Origin: JAFARE01 sp963777285
Lineage (GTDB): Bacteria; Chloroflexota; Dormibacteria; Aeolococcales; Aeolococcaceae
Direction of reading: 5' to 3'
Assembly: GCA_963777285.1 (NCBI GenBank)
Contig: CAVZPR010000002.1
Coordinates: forward strand, 372,001 to 436,000
DNA: 64,000 bases
Shown: piece after piece, positions 8,221 to 17,021 of the stretch
Position numbering within the stretch: the first letter of the stretch is position 1
Layout: each line of letters starts with the position of its first letter
Notes under the pieces: generated by a model
Seen by the model: only the letters and a program-made list of their open reading frames with translations
Told to the model about the DNA's origin: nothing
Databases searched by the model: none
Made by a program: the position numbers and the translations under genes

Positions 8221-10119
8221 CCTGGCCGGGGTCACGGGCTTGGCGCTGCGTGCGGTGAGGCCGCGCACCCCGATCGTCCGGTGCCGGGCCCGCTCGATGT
8301 TCACCGCGGCGCCCACCAGCGCCAGGTGGGTGAACGCCTGCGGAAAGTTGCCCAGCAGCTCCCCGCTCCTCGTGTCCACCTCCTCGGAGAACAGGTGCAG
8401 CGGGGAGCCGAACGCCAGCAGGCGTTCGAAGCGGCGCTGCGCCGCCTCGAGGTCGCCGACGTGCGCCAGCGCGTCCGCCAGCCAGAACGACGTCATGAAG
8501 AACGCGCCTTCATCGCCGCCGAGCCCGTCCTCCAACTCCTCGGTGCGGTAGCGGCGCACCAGGACGCCCTCCCCCAGCCGTCGCTCGATGGCGCGGATCG
8601 TGCTCAGGATCCTCGGGTCGCGGTCGGGAAGGAAGCGGACCTGCGAGATGCGCAACACCGCCGAATCCAGCGCGTCGCTGCCGAAGGACTGCGCAAACGC
8701 GCGCCGTCGCGGCGACCAGGCCTCGGCGGTGATGCGCCGGTGGATGGCGCGACGCGCGGCCTTCCAGCGAGCCGCGGGGTGCGGATGGCGGAATCGCGTG
8801 GCGATGCGCAGGCCGCGATCCACCGCGACCCAGCACATGAGCTTGCTGTACGTGTAGTGCAGCCGCTGGCTGCGCACCTCCCAGATCGAGGAGTCGGGCT
8901 CCTGCCAGCGGTCGATCGCCAGCTCGACGATGGCGTGCAGCTCCTTCCACAGCTCGCCCGAGATGCTGCCGCCGAACCGCGCGTACACGTACGCGCTGTC
9001 GAGCACCTCGCCGTACACGTCGAGCTGCAGCTGACGCACCGCGCCGTTGCCGACCCGCACCGGACGCGAGTGACGGTACCCGTCGAGGTGGGGCAGCTCG
9101 ATCTCGTCGACGTGCGCGTGGCCGCTGAGGTCGAACAGGTTGGGGACGCTGCGGTTGCGCTCCGCCAGGTGACGGTGCGCCAGCCAGTGGAAGAAGGCCT
9201 CCGCCTCCTCTTTCAATCCCAGCTGGAAGAAGGCGAACAGGGTGAACGAGGCGTCGCGGAGCCAGGTGAAGCGGTAGTCCCAGTTGCGGTCGCCGCCGAT
9301 GAACTCGGGGAGGCTGGTGGTCGGCGCCGCGACGATCGCGCCCGTCGGGGCGTAGGTCATCAGCTTCAGGCTCAGCGCGGAGCGATACACGTGCTGCCGG
9401 TACGGGCCGTCGTAGGTGCACTGCGCGATCCACCGCCACCAGTACTCCTGGCTGGCGCGCAGCAGCGCGCGGGCGCGTTCTACGGACCAGCGCATGGCCC
9501 CGCTGCGCCCGGGTTTGCCGGCGCGCAGCGCGAACGCCACCGTCTGCCCCACGCTCAACTCGAACGTCGCGTCAAAGCTGTCGATGTCGACGCTGGAGGC
9601 GAGACGGAGGTGCATCGACGCCGCCTCGCAGTGGATGTGGCGGCGGTGCACCACGCTCGCGGCCTCCACGCGCGCGTAGTCCGGCGCGGGGTGAAACGCC
9701 TGACGCATCGTCACCTTCCCGGCGAGGCACTCGACGATGCGGATGACGCGCGGCTCGCTGTGCAGACGGGCATGCTGCTTGATGTCGTGCTCGTCCACCG
9801 GCATGAAGTCGGTCACCGCGACAACGCCCGACTCCGTCGAGTGCACCGTGTCGAGGATGTTGGTCAGGTCGCGATAGCGCTGGTGCGAGCGGTGCGGCGT
9901 GGTGGGCGCGATCTGCCAGTAGCCGCCGTTGTTGGCGTCGAGCAGGCGCCCGAACAGCGACTCGTCGTCGAATCGCGGCAGGCAGAGCCAGTCGATGCTG
10001 CCGTCGGCGCCGACCAGGGCCGCGGTGCGGCAGTCGCCGATGAGCCCGTATGCGGCGATGGGGAGGTAGCCGTCGGCGTCGCGCAGATGGCCGCCGCCGC
10101 CGGGCTCATCGAAGCTAAT
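8212..10119 (-). CDS. Glycoside hydrolase family 15 protein (glucoamylase/trehalase-like), probable ATT start
   Basis: Alpha-glucan or trehalose hydrolase with an (alpha/alpha)6 barrel, about 635 aa. Family blocks: YGLIGDCRTAALVGADGSID at the N-terminus, GGDRNWDYRFTWLRDAS in the middle and EELEDGLGGDEGAFFMTSFW, a segment expected to hold a catalytic acid. The frame is open upstream, but no ATG, GTG or TTG occurs between the preceding gene and the GH15 domain. An ATT at 10119 overlaps the upstream stop (ATTAG) and follows GGAGG by 6 nt, so AUU initiation is proposed; CTG a few codons later is the alternative. Substrate not determined. Confidence 0.8.
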   Translation of the reverse strand: MSFDEPGGGGHLRDADGYLPIAAYGLIGDCRTAALVGADGSIDWLCLPRFDDESLFGRLLDANNGGYWQIAPTTPHRSHQRYRDLTNILDTVHSTESGVVAVTDFMPVDEHDIKQHARLHSEPRVIRIVECLAGKVTMRQAFHPAPDYARVEAASVVHRRHIHCEAASMHLRLASSVDIDSFDATFELSVGQTVAFALRAGKPGRSGAMRWSVERARALLRASQEYWWRWIAQCTYDGPYRQHVYRSALSLKLMTYAPTGAIVAAPTTSLPEFIGGDRNWDYRFTWLRDASFTLFAFFQLGLKEEAEAFFHWLAHRHLAERNRSVPNLFDLSGHAHVDEIELPHLDGYRHSRPVRVGNGAVRQLQLDVYGEVLDSAYVYARFGGSISGELWKELHAIVELAIDRWQEPDSSIWEVRSQRLHYTYSKLMCWVAVDRGLRIATRFRHPHPAARWKAARRAIHRRITAEAWSPRRRAFAQSFGSDALDSAVLRISQVRFLPDRDPRILSTIRAIERRLGEGVLVRRYRTEELEDGLGGDEGAFFMTSFWLADALAHVGDLEAAQRRFERLLAFGSPLHLFSEEVDTRSGELLGNFPQAFTHLALVGAAVNIERARHRTIGVRGLTARSAKPVTPARSA

Positions 10120-10984
10120 ACTCGTCCTCCGGGCGGCCGCCCTCGTCGTCGTCGCCGGCGGATTCCTCGCCGGCCTCGGCCTGGAAGGTCGACATCCCCA
10201 TCTCTTCGAGGTCCTCGCCGTCGGACGCCGTGTCCGGGGTGTACGGCTCGTCGTCCTCCCCGGCCTCCTGATCCTCGTCGATGCCGCGGGCGGCGAGCAG
10301 TGAGTCCTTCGCGTAGGGGCGGAACTCATCGCGCCGGGCCGTCTTGGTGAGCGGGAACGACGCCTTGCCCACGTTCTCCGGTGCCTGGAAGACCTCGCGG
10401 ATCATGATCTCGATCTGGTCCTCCTCCACCCGGGCGACGGCCGCGGAGTAGCGGTTGCCGCTCTCCATCAGCGGCAGCAGGCGCCGGGCCAGCTTCGGCT
10501 CGACCTCGCCGAGGACGACGCCCCGGGCCGTCGCCGCGGTCAGCTGGCCGTCCTGGCGGCGGATCTCGACCGCGTCACCCGGCGCAACCTTCACGGTCAG
10601 CGCCTCGGCGGGTGGGCTCAGCACCGTGCTGCCGCTCTTGCCCGGCTCCTCGGTGAAGACATCGACGTCGATCGCCTGCGCGGCGCCGGTCAGCGTCTCC
10701 TTGCTCTCCAGCATGGTCGACAGCTTGCGCATGTTCTTCTGCGCGATGAGGTTCAGGGGGTTCAGCTGCAGCGTCGCCTTGTACGCCTCCAGCGCCTCTT
10801 GGAGCCGCCCCAGCTCGGTGAGCGCCTTGCCCATGCGGTTGTTGGTCTCCTCGTCGGTGCCGTGACGCTCGGCGAGCGCCTGGTTGACCGCCAGCGCTTC
10901 CTGCCAGCGGCTCTCGAGCGCCGCCTGGATGGCTTCGTCGACGTAGATGCTGCGCGGCTTGACGCGTTCTTCAGCCAACCTCAT
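10115..10984 (-). CDS. TPR protein with acidic C-terminal tail
   Basis: About 289 aa, no signal peptide, probably cytoplasmic. Residues ~20-90 form TPR-like helical repeats (RMGKALTELGRLQEALEAYK). Residues ~125-205 form a beta-rich domain containing ARGVVLGEVEPKLARRLLPL, loosely reminiscent of HIRAN-type domains. The last ~60 residues are strongly acidic (Glu/Asp-rich) and probably disordered. ATG 10984 is chosen because the upstream 16 codons are low-complexity. It overlaps the GH15 frame at its stop, so the two are probably co-transcribed. Function unknown; the TPR suggests a protein-binding role. Confidence 0.7.
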   Translation of the reverse strand: MRLAEERVKPRSIYVDEAIQAALESRWQEALAVNQALAERHGTDEETNNRMGKALTELGRLQEALEAYKATLQLNPLNLIAQKNMRKLSTMLESKETLTGAAQAIDVDVFTEEPGKSGSTVLSPPAEALTVKVAPGDAVEIRRQDGQLTAATARGVVLGEVEPKLARRLLPLMESGNRYSAAVARVEEDQIEIMIREVFQAPENVGKASFPLTKTARRDEFRPYAKDSLLAARGIDEDQEAGEDDEPYTPDTASDGEDLEEMGMSTFQAEAGEESAGDDDEGGRPEDEY

Positions 10985-11035
10985 ACCTCTCTGGAGCCTC
11001 GGGGCGACTGCCGTCGCTGCTGCCGCATGCAACGT

Positions 11036-11064
11036 TTGGGGAGAGCGACAGGGTTCGCTATGAT
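11036..11064 (+). promoter_or_regulatory. Putative sigma70-type promoter of parA
   Basis: TTGGGG (11036-11041), a 17-nt spacer and TATGAT (11059-11064) lie in the gap between the divergent TPR and ParA genes. This predicts a leader of about 50 nt. Confidence 0.4.
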
Positions 11065-11123
11065 ACCGGCTCAGTGCAGCGCGTCTGCCACATCCACTCT
11101 CTCATCGAGGCCTCACAACGTTC

Positions 11124-11957
11124 ATGACGCGCGTAATCTCGATTGCCAATCAGAAAGGCGGCGTCGGCAAGACCACCACAGCAGTCAACCTCGCCGCCGC
11201 GCTCGCCGAGGCCGGCAAGAAGGTGCTTGCCGTCGACCTCGATCCGCAGGGCCACCTCACCATCAACATGGGGTACCGCAGGCCCGACGAGCTGGAGCGC
11301 ACGGTCTACGACCTGCTCGTCGACCACCGCATCCAGGCGCAGGAGATACGGCTCCATTCGGAACACATCAAGCTGGACTTCCTGCCCGCGAACATCGAGC
11401 TGAGCGGCGCCGAGTTGCAGCTCGTCACCGAGTTCGGACGCGAGTCGGTGTTCAAGGAGAAGCTCGAGCCGATCGTCGACGAGTACGAGTTCGTGGTCAT
11501 CGATTGCCCACCGCAACTGGGGCTCCTCACCATCAACGCTCTGGTCGCTTCCACCGAGGTGATCATTCCGCTGCAGTGCGAGTACTTCGGCATGAAGGGC
11601 ATGCAGCAGCTGCACCGCACCATCGACCGGGTGCGCGCCAAGCTCAACAACAAGCTGCAGGTGGGGGGCATACTGCCCACCATCTACAAGTCGCGCACGC
11701 TGCACAGCCAGGAGGTGCTCGAGCTGGTGAAGCGCGCATACGGCGACCTCGTCTTCGAGATGCGCGTCGACGCATCGATCCGCTTCGCGGAGACTCCTCT
11801 CGCAGGACAGTCGATTCTGCAGTACGCGCCCAACTCCGCCGGCGCTCGCTCCTACCGCGAGCTCGCCAAAGCCGTGCTGGCGCAAGAGGAACCGCGCGCC
11901 GAGCTGGCCGGGCACGCCGAGCGTACGCGTGAGAAGGTGCACGCAGCGAAGGCGTGA
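11124..11957 (+). CDS. parA: ParA/Soj family partition ATPase
   Basis: P-loop ATPase of the MinD/ParA class, 277 aa. Deviant Walker A KGGVGKTTTA is at residues 11-20, Walker A' VDLDPQGHL near 41-49 and Walker B VVIDCPPQLG near 130. The full set fits a DNA-binding, ATP-switched partition protein. No parB follows: the next gene is a small protein overlapping its stop. Without ParB or Noc here, the role could be chromosome segregation with a ParB encoded elsewhere, or positioning of another cargo. Confidence 0.88.
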   Translation: MTRVISIANQKGGVGKTTTAVNLAAALAEAGKKVLAVDLDPQGHLTINMGYRRPDELERTVYDLLVDHRIQAQEIRLHSEHIKLDFLPANIELSGAELQLVTEFGRESVFKEKLEPIVDEYEFVVIDCPPQLGLLTINALVASTEVIIPLQCEYFGMKGMQQLHRTIDRVRAKLNNKLQVGGILPTIYKSRTLHSQEVLELVKRAYGDLVFEMRVDASIRFAETPLAGQSILQYAPNSAGARSYRELAKAVLAQEEPRAELAGHAERTREKVHAAKA

Positions 11958-12256
11958 TGCGCGGTTTTCGCCGCGCGCAGCTGCGCGGCTCCGACGAGCT
12001 GTTCCGGCCCACCGAGGGCGAGGAGACAGGCAAGCAGAACTCGACGCCCGTGCTCGACGAGCCTCCTGCCGTCACGGCGGTGCCGTCGATCCCGCCGCAC
12101 GACGTGCGCTCGCTGCGACTCTCGGAGGACGAGATCGCCGTGCTCGCTGACGCGCTGCAGCACATGAAGTTCCCGCAAAAATCGTCGAATCGGCCGTCCG
12201 TCGACGACTTCGAGAAGCTCGAAACTCTGCGACAGAAGCTGCTCGACGCGCTGTAG
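11957..12256 (+). CDS. Small uncharacterised protein coupled to ParA
   Basis: About 99 aa, soluble and charged, with no recognised domain. It has an N-terminal polar linker (~1-45) and a C-terminal helical region (DEIAVLADALQHMKF, then DFEKLETLRQKLLDAL). The ATG at 11957 shares one base with the parA stop; a GTG at 11954 gives a 4-nt overlap. It occupies the position where parB is normally found but is too short for ParB and shows no ParB CTPase motif. It could be an adaptor or regulator of the ParA ATPase. Confidence 0.75.
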   Translation: MRGFRRAQLRGSDELFRPTEGEETGKQNSTPVLDEPPAVTAVPSIPPHDVRSLRLSEDEIAVLADALQHMKFPQKSSNRPSVDDFEKLETLRQKLLDAL

Positions 12257-12260
12257 CCGG

Positions 12261-12319
12261 GCTGACTGCGAGGTCATCGCAGGGCGGGCCGGCCGCCCTG
12301 CAATGCAACAGAAGTCAGC
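12261..12319. terminator. Bidirectional terminator-like hairpins between convergent genes
   Basis: A 9-bp perfect stem (GCAGGGCGG 12279-12287 with CCGCCCTGC 12293-12301, loop of 5) is flanked by a second inverted pair, GCTGACT (12261) and AGTCAGC (12313). It lies between the stops of the ParA partner and the acyl-CoA ligase. No U-tract is seen. Confidence 0.55.
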
Positions 12320-12337
12320 TGGTGGCGCGGCGAGCAG

Positions 12338-14170
12338 CTATCCCCGCGAATAGAGCTTCTCGATGTCGCCGGCGTACTTCTCCGCGACGATCTTGCGCTT
12401 CACCTTCAGCGTGGGCGTCAGCTCGTCGCCGACCTCGAAGTCGTGCGCCAGGATCGTCCACTTCTTCACCTGTTCGACGTGCGCGAGCTGACGGTTCACC
12501 GTCTCGACGTGGTCGCGGATCCGCTGCTGCACCGCATCGTTCGTCGCCAGCTGGTCTAGGTCGTGGGGCAAGCCCTGCGCGGCGGCGAAGCCGCGAGCTT
12601 CGTCGGGGTCCAGGGTGATGAGCGCGCTCACGAAGGGACGGCGGTCGCCGATTGCCACGGCGTGCCCCACGAGCTGGTCCTGCTGCAGGAGCTGCTCGAT
12701 GTTGCTCGGCGAGATGTTCTTGCCGCCCGCGGTGATGATCAGATCCTTCTTGCGGTCGGTGATGCGCAGGAAGCCGTCGGCGTCGAACTCGCCGACGTCG
12801 CCGGTGTGCAGCCAGCCGTCGGCGAGCGCTTCACGCGTGGCGTCGTCCTCCTTGTAGTAGCCGGGGAAGACGACGGGCCCGCGCACCAGGATCTCGCCGT
12901 CGCCGGCGAGCTTCACCTCGTTGCCGCGGAGCGCGGGTCCCACCGTGCCCAGGCGCGCCTTGCCGGGGCGGTTCATCGTCGTGCAGCCGGTGTCCTCGGT
13001 CTGGCCGTACACCTCGAGTATCTCGAGTCCGAAGGAGGCGAAGAAGCGCAGCACGTCCGGCGCGATCGGCGCGGCGCCGCTGGCCAGGATCGTCGCCTCG
13101 TCGAGCCCCACCTGATGCCGCAGCTTGCTGAGCACGAGCCGCTGCGCCAACCGCAACGCGCGCCCACCCTCGGGCAGGCTGAGTGCGCCGTCGCGCAGCG
13201 ATCGCTCGCCGGTGCGCAGCGCCCAGCGCGCCAGCGCACGCCGTGGCATGGGCAGCGCCGCGACTCCCTTCTGCACCTGCGCCGCCATCTTCTCCCAGAT
13301 GCGCGGCACGGCGAAGAAGGCTGTGGGCCGCACCTCGCGCATCCGCTCGCCGAGGTGCTCGAGCCCGTCCAAGAAGTAGACGGAGTTGCCGTGGAAGTAC
13401 GAGCGGAACTCCGTGGAGAGGCGCTCCGCGATGTGCGCCAAGGGCAGGTAGCTGATGAACCGATCCTCGGGACCGGTGTGCACGAACTCGTCCAGCGCGT
13501 CGATGGCGGCTGCGACGTTGGCGTGCGTGAGCTGCACCGCCTTCGGCGGGCCGGTGGTGCCGCTCGTGTAGATGAGCGTGGCTATGTCGTCAGGCGACAC
13601 CGCGGCGCGGCGCCTCTTCATCTCTTCGGCGCGCCCGCGAACAACGGGCTCGCCACGCTGCAGCGCAGCCTGCCACGAGATCACGAAACCGTCGTGCAAC
13701 TCAGCGGCGGAGGCGTCGACGGCCACGACGCGCCGCAGCGCGGGAAGGTCATCGCGCACCTGCAGCACGAGGTCCCGCAACCGCTCGTTCTCCACCACGA
13801 CAACGCGTGCTTCGGAGTGCCCAAGCACGTACGCGGCCTGCTCGGCGCTCAGCGTGAGGTACACCGGGACGGGACGGCAGCGCGCGCTGAGCACGCCCGC
13901 GTCGGCGATGTGCCACTCCGGGCGGTTGCCGGACCAGATCGCGACGTGCTCCTGCTCCGCGACCCCTTCCTGCATCAGGTACCCGATCCAGCGTTCTGCA
14001 GCACGGCCGAAGTCGGCCCAGGTCACGGCCGCGTAGCGATCCCCCACGCGGAAGTGGAGTGCGGGCGCGGCACCCAGCTCGCGCACCTGTCGCTGGAAGG
14101 CCGAGACCAGTGTTTCGCGTGCTGCAGAAGCAGTGGTTGCCGCGTCTGTGCCTGCCGCCTGTGCCGTCAT
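12338..14170 (-). CDS. Long-chain fatty-acid--CoA ligase (AMP-binding)
   Basis: ANL-superfamily enzyme that activates a fatty acid to acyl-AMP and then acyl-CoA. 610 aa, typical of the bacterial FadD15-like class. Motifs in order: P-loop TLIYTSGTTGPPKA near residue 200, VYGQTEDTGC, the hinge region GWLHTGDVGEFDADG near 435 and RKKDLIITAGGKNISPSNIE with the C-terminal core. No signal peptide. It is convergent with the parA pair and stands alone on its strand. Chain-length preference is not determined. Confidence 0.9.
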   Translation of the reverse strand: MTAQAAGTDAATTASAARETLVSAFQRQVRELGAAPALHFRVGDRYAAVTWADFGRAAERWIGYLMQEGVAEQEHVAIWSGNRPEWHIADAGVLSARCRPVPVYLTLSAEQAAYVLGHSEARVVVVENERLRDLVLQVRDDLPALRRVVAVDASAAELHDGFVISWQAALQRGEPVVRGRAEEMKRRRAAVSPDDIATLIYTSGTTGPPKAVQLTHANVAAAIDALDEFVHTGPEDRFISYLPLAHIAERLSTEFRSYFHGNSVYFLDGLEHLGERMREVRPTAFFAVPRIWEKMAAQVQKGVAALPMPRRALARWALRTGERSLRDGALSLPEGGRALRLAQRLVLSKLRHQVGLDEATILASGAAPIAPDVLRFFASFGLEILEVYGQTEDTGCTTMNRPGKARLGTVGPALRGNEVKLAGDGEILVRGPVVFPGYYKEDDATREALADGWLHTGDVGEFDADGFLRITDRKKDLIITAGGKNISPSNIEQLLQQDQLVGHAVAIGDRRPFVSALITLDPDEARGFAAAQGLPHDLDQLATNDAVQQRIRDHVETVNRQLAHVEQVKKWTILAHDFEVGDELTPTLKVKRKIVAEKYAGDIEKLYSRG

Positions 14171-14246
14171 GGGTCTCGTGAGGATGCCACAAACGCAACC
14201 TGGCCGCGGTGATGATGCGGCTTCACTCTGCTAGCGTTTCGTCGCT

Positions 14247-14534
14247 ATGGTGGTCGGCACGCTCATGGTGACGCTGCAGGTACCCGAGAGCGGGTCTCTC
14301 AAGGACAAGCGGCAGGTGGTCAGATCGCTGACCGCGCGCATCCGGCAGACTTTCAATGTGGCGGTCGCCGAGGTCGGCGACCAGAACCTCTGGCAGTCGG
14401 CGGTCATCGGCATCGCCTGCGTGAGCGGCGACGGACGCCACGCCGACGAGATGTGCCAGAAGGTGCTGCGCTTCGTCGACGAGCACGGTGACGCGCTGGT
14501 GCTCGGCTCGCGTTTCGAGCTGGTGCATGTCTGA
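14247..14534 (+). CDS. DUF503 (YlxP-like) protein
   Basis: 95 aa. The opening MVVGTLMVTLQVPESGSLKDK and the segment VAEVGDQNLWQSAVIGI are characteristic of DUF503, a small ferredoxin-like fold found next to translation-factor genes in many bacteria. Biochemical role unknown. TAGCGT lies 9 nt before the ATG, suggesting an almost leaderless transcript. It precedes the helicase gene by 33 nt on the same strand, so they may form a pair. Confidence 0.85.
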   Translation: MVVGTLMVTLQVPESGSLKDKRQVVRSLTARIRQTFNVAVAEVGDQNLWQSAVIGIACVSGDGRHADEMCQKVLRFVDEHGDALVLGSRFELVHV

Positions 14535-14567
14535 TCCCGCCGCGTCACGGCACACCGCTGCGGCGGC

Positions 14568-16979
14568 GTGACCGAGGAGCTGCTCGCCGCCTACGAGGCC
14601 ACGCTGCCGTTCAGGCTGGACACGTTCCAACGCGAGGCGATCGCCAAGCTGGAGCGCTCGCGGGGCGTGCTGGTGAGCGCGCCGACCTCGAGCGGCAAGA
14701 CGATGGTCGCCGAGTACCTGGTGTGGCGCAGGCTGAGCGCGCCGCGTCCACTGCGGCGTCCGGTGGGTTCACCGGCGGACGTGGTGTACACGACGCCGCT
14801 GAAGGCGCTGAGCAACCAGAAGTTCCGCGACCTCTGCGACCGCTATGGCGAGTCGAATGTCGGCTTGATCACAGGCGAGCACACCATCAACGACGGGGCG
14901 CCCGTGGTCGTGATGACCACCGAGATCCTGCGCAACGTCTTGTACGACGAGCCGGCGCGGGTCGACCGCGTCGGCGACGTGGTGCTCGACGAGATCCACT
15001 ACATCGACGACCTTCCCCGCGGGACGGTGTGGGAGGAGGTGATCATCGAGGCGCCGGCGCACATCCGGCTGACGGGACTCAGCGCCACCATCGGCAACGT
15101 CGACGAGATTGCGGCGTGGATGGCCTCACTGCGCGGCCCCATAGAAACGGTGAAGCGCACGGAGCGGCCGGTGGCCCTGGAGATGTGGCTCGCGATCGAC
15201 AACGCGCTGCATCCGCTTTTCGACGCACACGGCAGCGCGGCGCGGCGCACGCTCGAGCTGGCCCAGGCTGATCCCATGACGGACGCGCGCTGGCGCTACG
15301 CGAGGCGCGCGCCCGAGAACGACCTGCTGCACATCCTCGAGGAGCTGCGCCGCCGCGCCATGATGCCGGCGATCTACTTCATCTTCTCGCGGCGCGGCTG
15401 CCGTGAGGCTCTGGCGCGCTGCGACCTGCACGGCGTCGACCTGACCACCGCGGCAGAGAAGGCGGCGATCGACGCCGCGCTGCAGCAGCGCCTCGCCGCG
15501 GTCGGGGATGCGGATGAGCGGCGGGTCGTGGCCGCCGCGCTCGACGCGCGCCTCACGCGCCGCGGCGTGGCCATGCACCACGCGGGGATGCTCCCCTACG
15601 TCAAGGAGACGGTGGAGCGCCTCTTCCAGCAGGGCATGATCAAGGCCGTCTTCGCCACGGAGACGCTCTCGCTGGGCCTGAACATGCCGGCGCGGTCCTG
15701 CGTCATCTCCACGTTCACCAAGTTCGACGGCACCTCGTTCGCGCCTCTCACCAGCGGCGAGCTGACGCAGCTGATGGGACGCGCCGGACGGCGCGGCATC
15801 GACACCGTCGGCCACGGCGTGATCCTGAAAGAGAGCGACGTCGACGTCCGCGACATCTACGACGCGGCGATCTCCGGAGAGTTCTCCGTCGACTCGAAGT
15901 TCGCACCGACGTACGCCATGGTGCTCAGCCTGCTGCGCACGCGCAGCGCGGCGGCGGCGGAAGAGCTGCTGCAACGCTCCTTCGGGCAATACCAGACGAC
16001 GCGTCGCCTCGACCACTGGGAGCATCGCCGAGGCAACCTCGAGGAGCGGCTCGCCGACCTGCGCCGGCAGACGTACCGCCACCCCCGCGTTCCCTGCACC
16101 GAGCGGACGCTGACCCAGTTCCTGCGCGCGGGCGCCGAGGTCACCGAGCTGCAGGCGGAGATCCGGCGCGCACGGCGCTCGCACTGGCAGGACCGGCGGC
16201 GCGGCCGCTACGGACGCGGCGGGGCCGACCCGGGACAACGCTACGAGGCGCTGCGGCGGAAGCTCAAGACGGCGCAGCGGCGCGTCGCCGAGACGCCATG
16301 CCCCCACTGCCCGTTGCTCACCGAGCACCGCGCTCACCGCCAGCAGACCGCCGACATCGAAGCGACCCTGGCCGGCGGCGAGGCTGAGCTCGAGTCCGCC
16401 AGCCACCGCTACATCCGTGAGTTCCGCGCGCTGCGTGCCGTGCTGCGTGAGACAGGCTTCCTCGAGGGCGATTCGCCCACGGAGCTGGGGCAGCTCGCCG
16501 AGTCGCTGTTCGGCGAAAGTGCCCTGCTGATCGCGCTGGCGATCGGAGACGGGACGTTCGAGGATCTGCAGCCGGCGGATCTGGCGGCGACGCTGGTGAT
16601 GCTGGTCGCCGAGGACAGAGGCCGTGACCGGCCGCGTCCGCAGCGGCGCCGCTTCCCCTCGGCGGCGGTGGACCGCAACCAGCGCGTGCTGCGCCGCGAG
16701 TTGGCGCGCCTCGCCGAGGTGGAGCACGATCATGGCCTGGCCACGCTGCGGCCGCTCTCCTTCGACTTCATCGACGCGACGTACGCGTGGACGTCCGGCG
16801 TCGAGCTCTCGGACATCGAGCCACCTGGTGGCACGGATCTCGGCGACGTGGTGAAGGCGATCAAGAACGTCTACTCGCTGCTGCGCCAGATGGAGCAGGC
16901 GTTGCGCGGCCATCCACTGCTGCCGCTGGTTCGCGAGACGCGCGAGCGCACGGAGCGCGACCTGATACGCAGGGTGTGA
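14568..16979 (+). CDS. Ski2/Mtr4-type DExH-box helicase
   Basis: 803-aa superfamily 2 helicase, probably acting on RNA. Motif I APTSSGKT (~residue 40), Ia TTPLKALSNQKF (~75), II VLDEIHYIDD (DEIH box, ~140), III GLSATIGN (~170), and VI QLMGRAGRRGID (~405). A C-terminal region with a basic coiled segment and a DSHCT-like helical end follows; it contains CPHCPLL, a possible small metal-binding knuckle. Ski2-like helicases are common in actinobacteria and relatives. GTG start; a possible role in RNA turnover with an exoribonuclease. Confidence 0.87.
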   Translation: MTEELLAAYEATLPFRLDTFQREAIAKLERSRGVLVSAPTSSGKTMVAEYLVWRRLSAPRPLRRPVGSPADVVYTTPLKALSNQKFRDLCDRYGESNVGLITGEHTINDGAPVVVMTTEILRNVLYDEPARVDRVGDVVLDEIHYIDDLPRGTVWEEVIIEAPAHIRLTGLSATIGNVDEIAAWMASLRGPIETVKRTERPVALEMWLAIDNALHPLFDAHGSAARRTLELAQADPMTDARWRYARRAPENDLLHILEELRRRAMMPAIYFIFSRRGCREALARCDLHGVDLTTAAEKAAIDAALQQRLAAVGDADERRVVAAALDARLTRRGVAMHHAGMLPYVKETVERLFQQGMIKAVFATETLSLGLNMPARSCVISTFTKFDGTSFAPLTSGELTQLMGRAGRRGIDTVGHGVILKESDVDVRDIYDAAISGEFSVDSKFAPTYAMVLSLLRTRSAAAAEELLQRSFGQYQTTRRLDHWEHRRGNLEERLADLRRQTYRHPRVPCTERTLTQFLRAGAEVTELQAEIRRARRSHWQDRRRGRYGRGGADPGQRYEALRRKLKTAQRRVAETPCPHCPLLTEHRAHRQQTADIEATLAGGEAELESASHRYIREFRALRAVLRETGFLEGDSPTELGQLAESLFGESALLIALAIGDGTFEDLQPADLAATLVMLVAEDRGRDRPRPQRRRFPSAAVDRNQRVLRRELARLAEVEHDHGLATLRPLSFDFIDATYAWTSGVELSDIEPPGGTDLGDVVKAIKNVYSLLRQMEQALRGHPLLPLVRETRERTERDLIRRV

Positions 16980-17006
16980 TTCCCGCGCCGGTCGCCGCCG
17001 CCGCCG

Positions 17007-17021
17007 TGGCATAGTCAGGGC
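17007..17021 (+). promoter_or_regulatory. Leaderless-type -10 of htpX
   Basis: CATAGT (17010-17015) stands 6 nt before the ATG of htpX, the same spacing as at argC and other genes here. Confidence 0.4.

Noticed and set aside
9864..10109. ATG at 10109 as start of the GH15 gene
   Set aside because: It opens a different frame that stops after 81 codons and does not encode GH15 motifs.
11124..12256. parB gene after parA
   Set aside because: The downstream protein is ~99 aa with no ParB motif.
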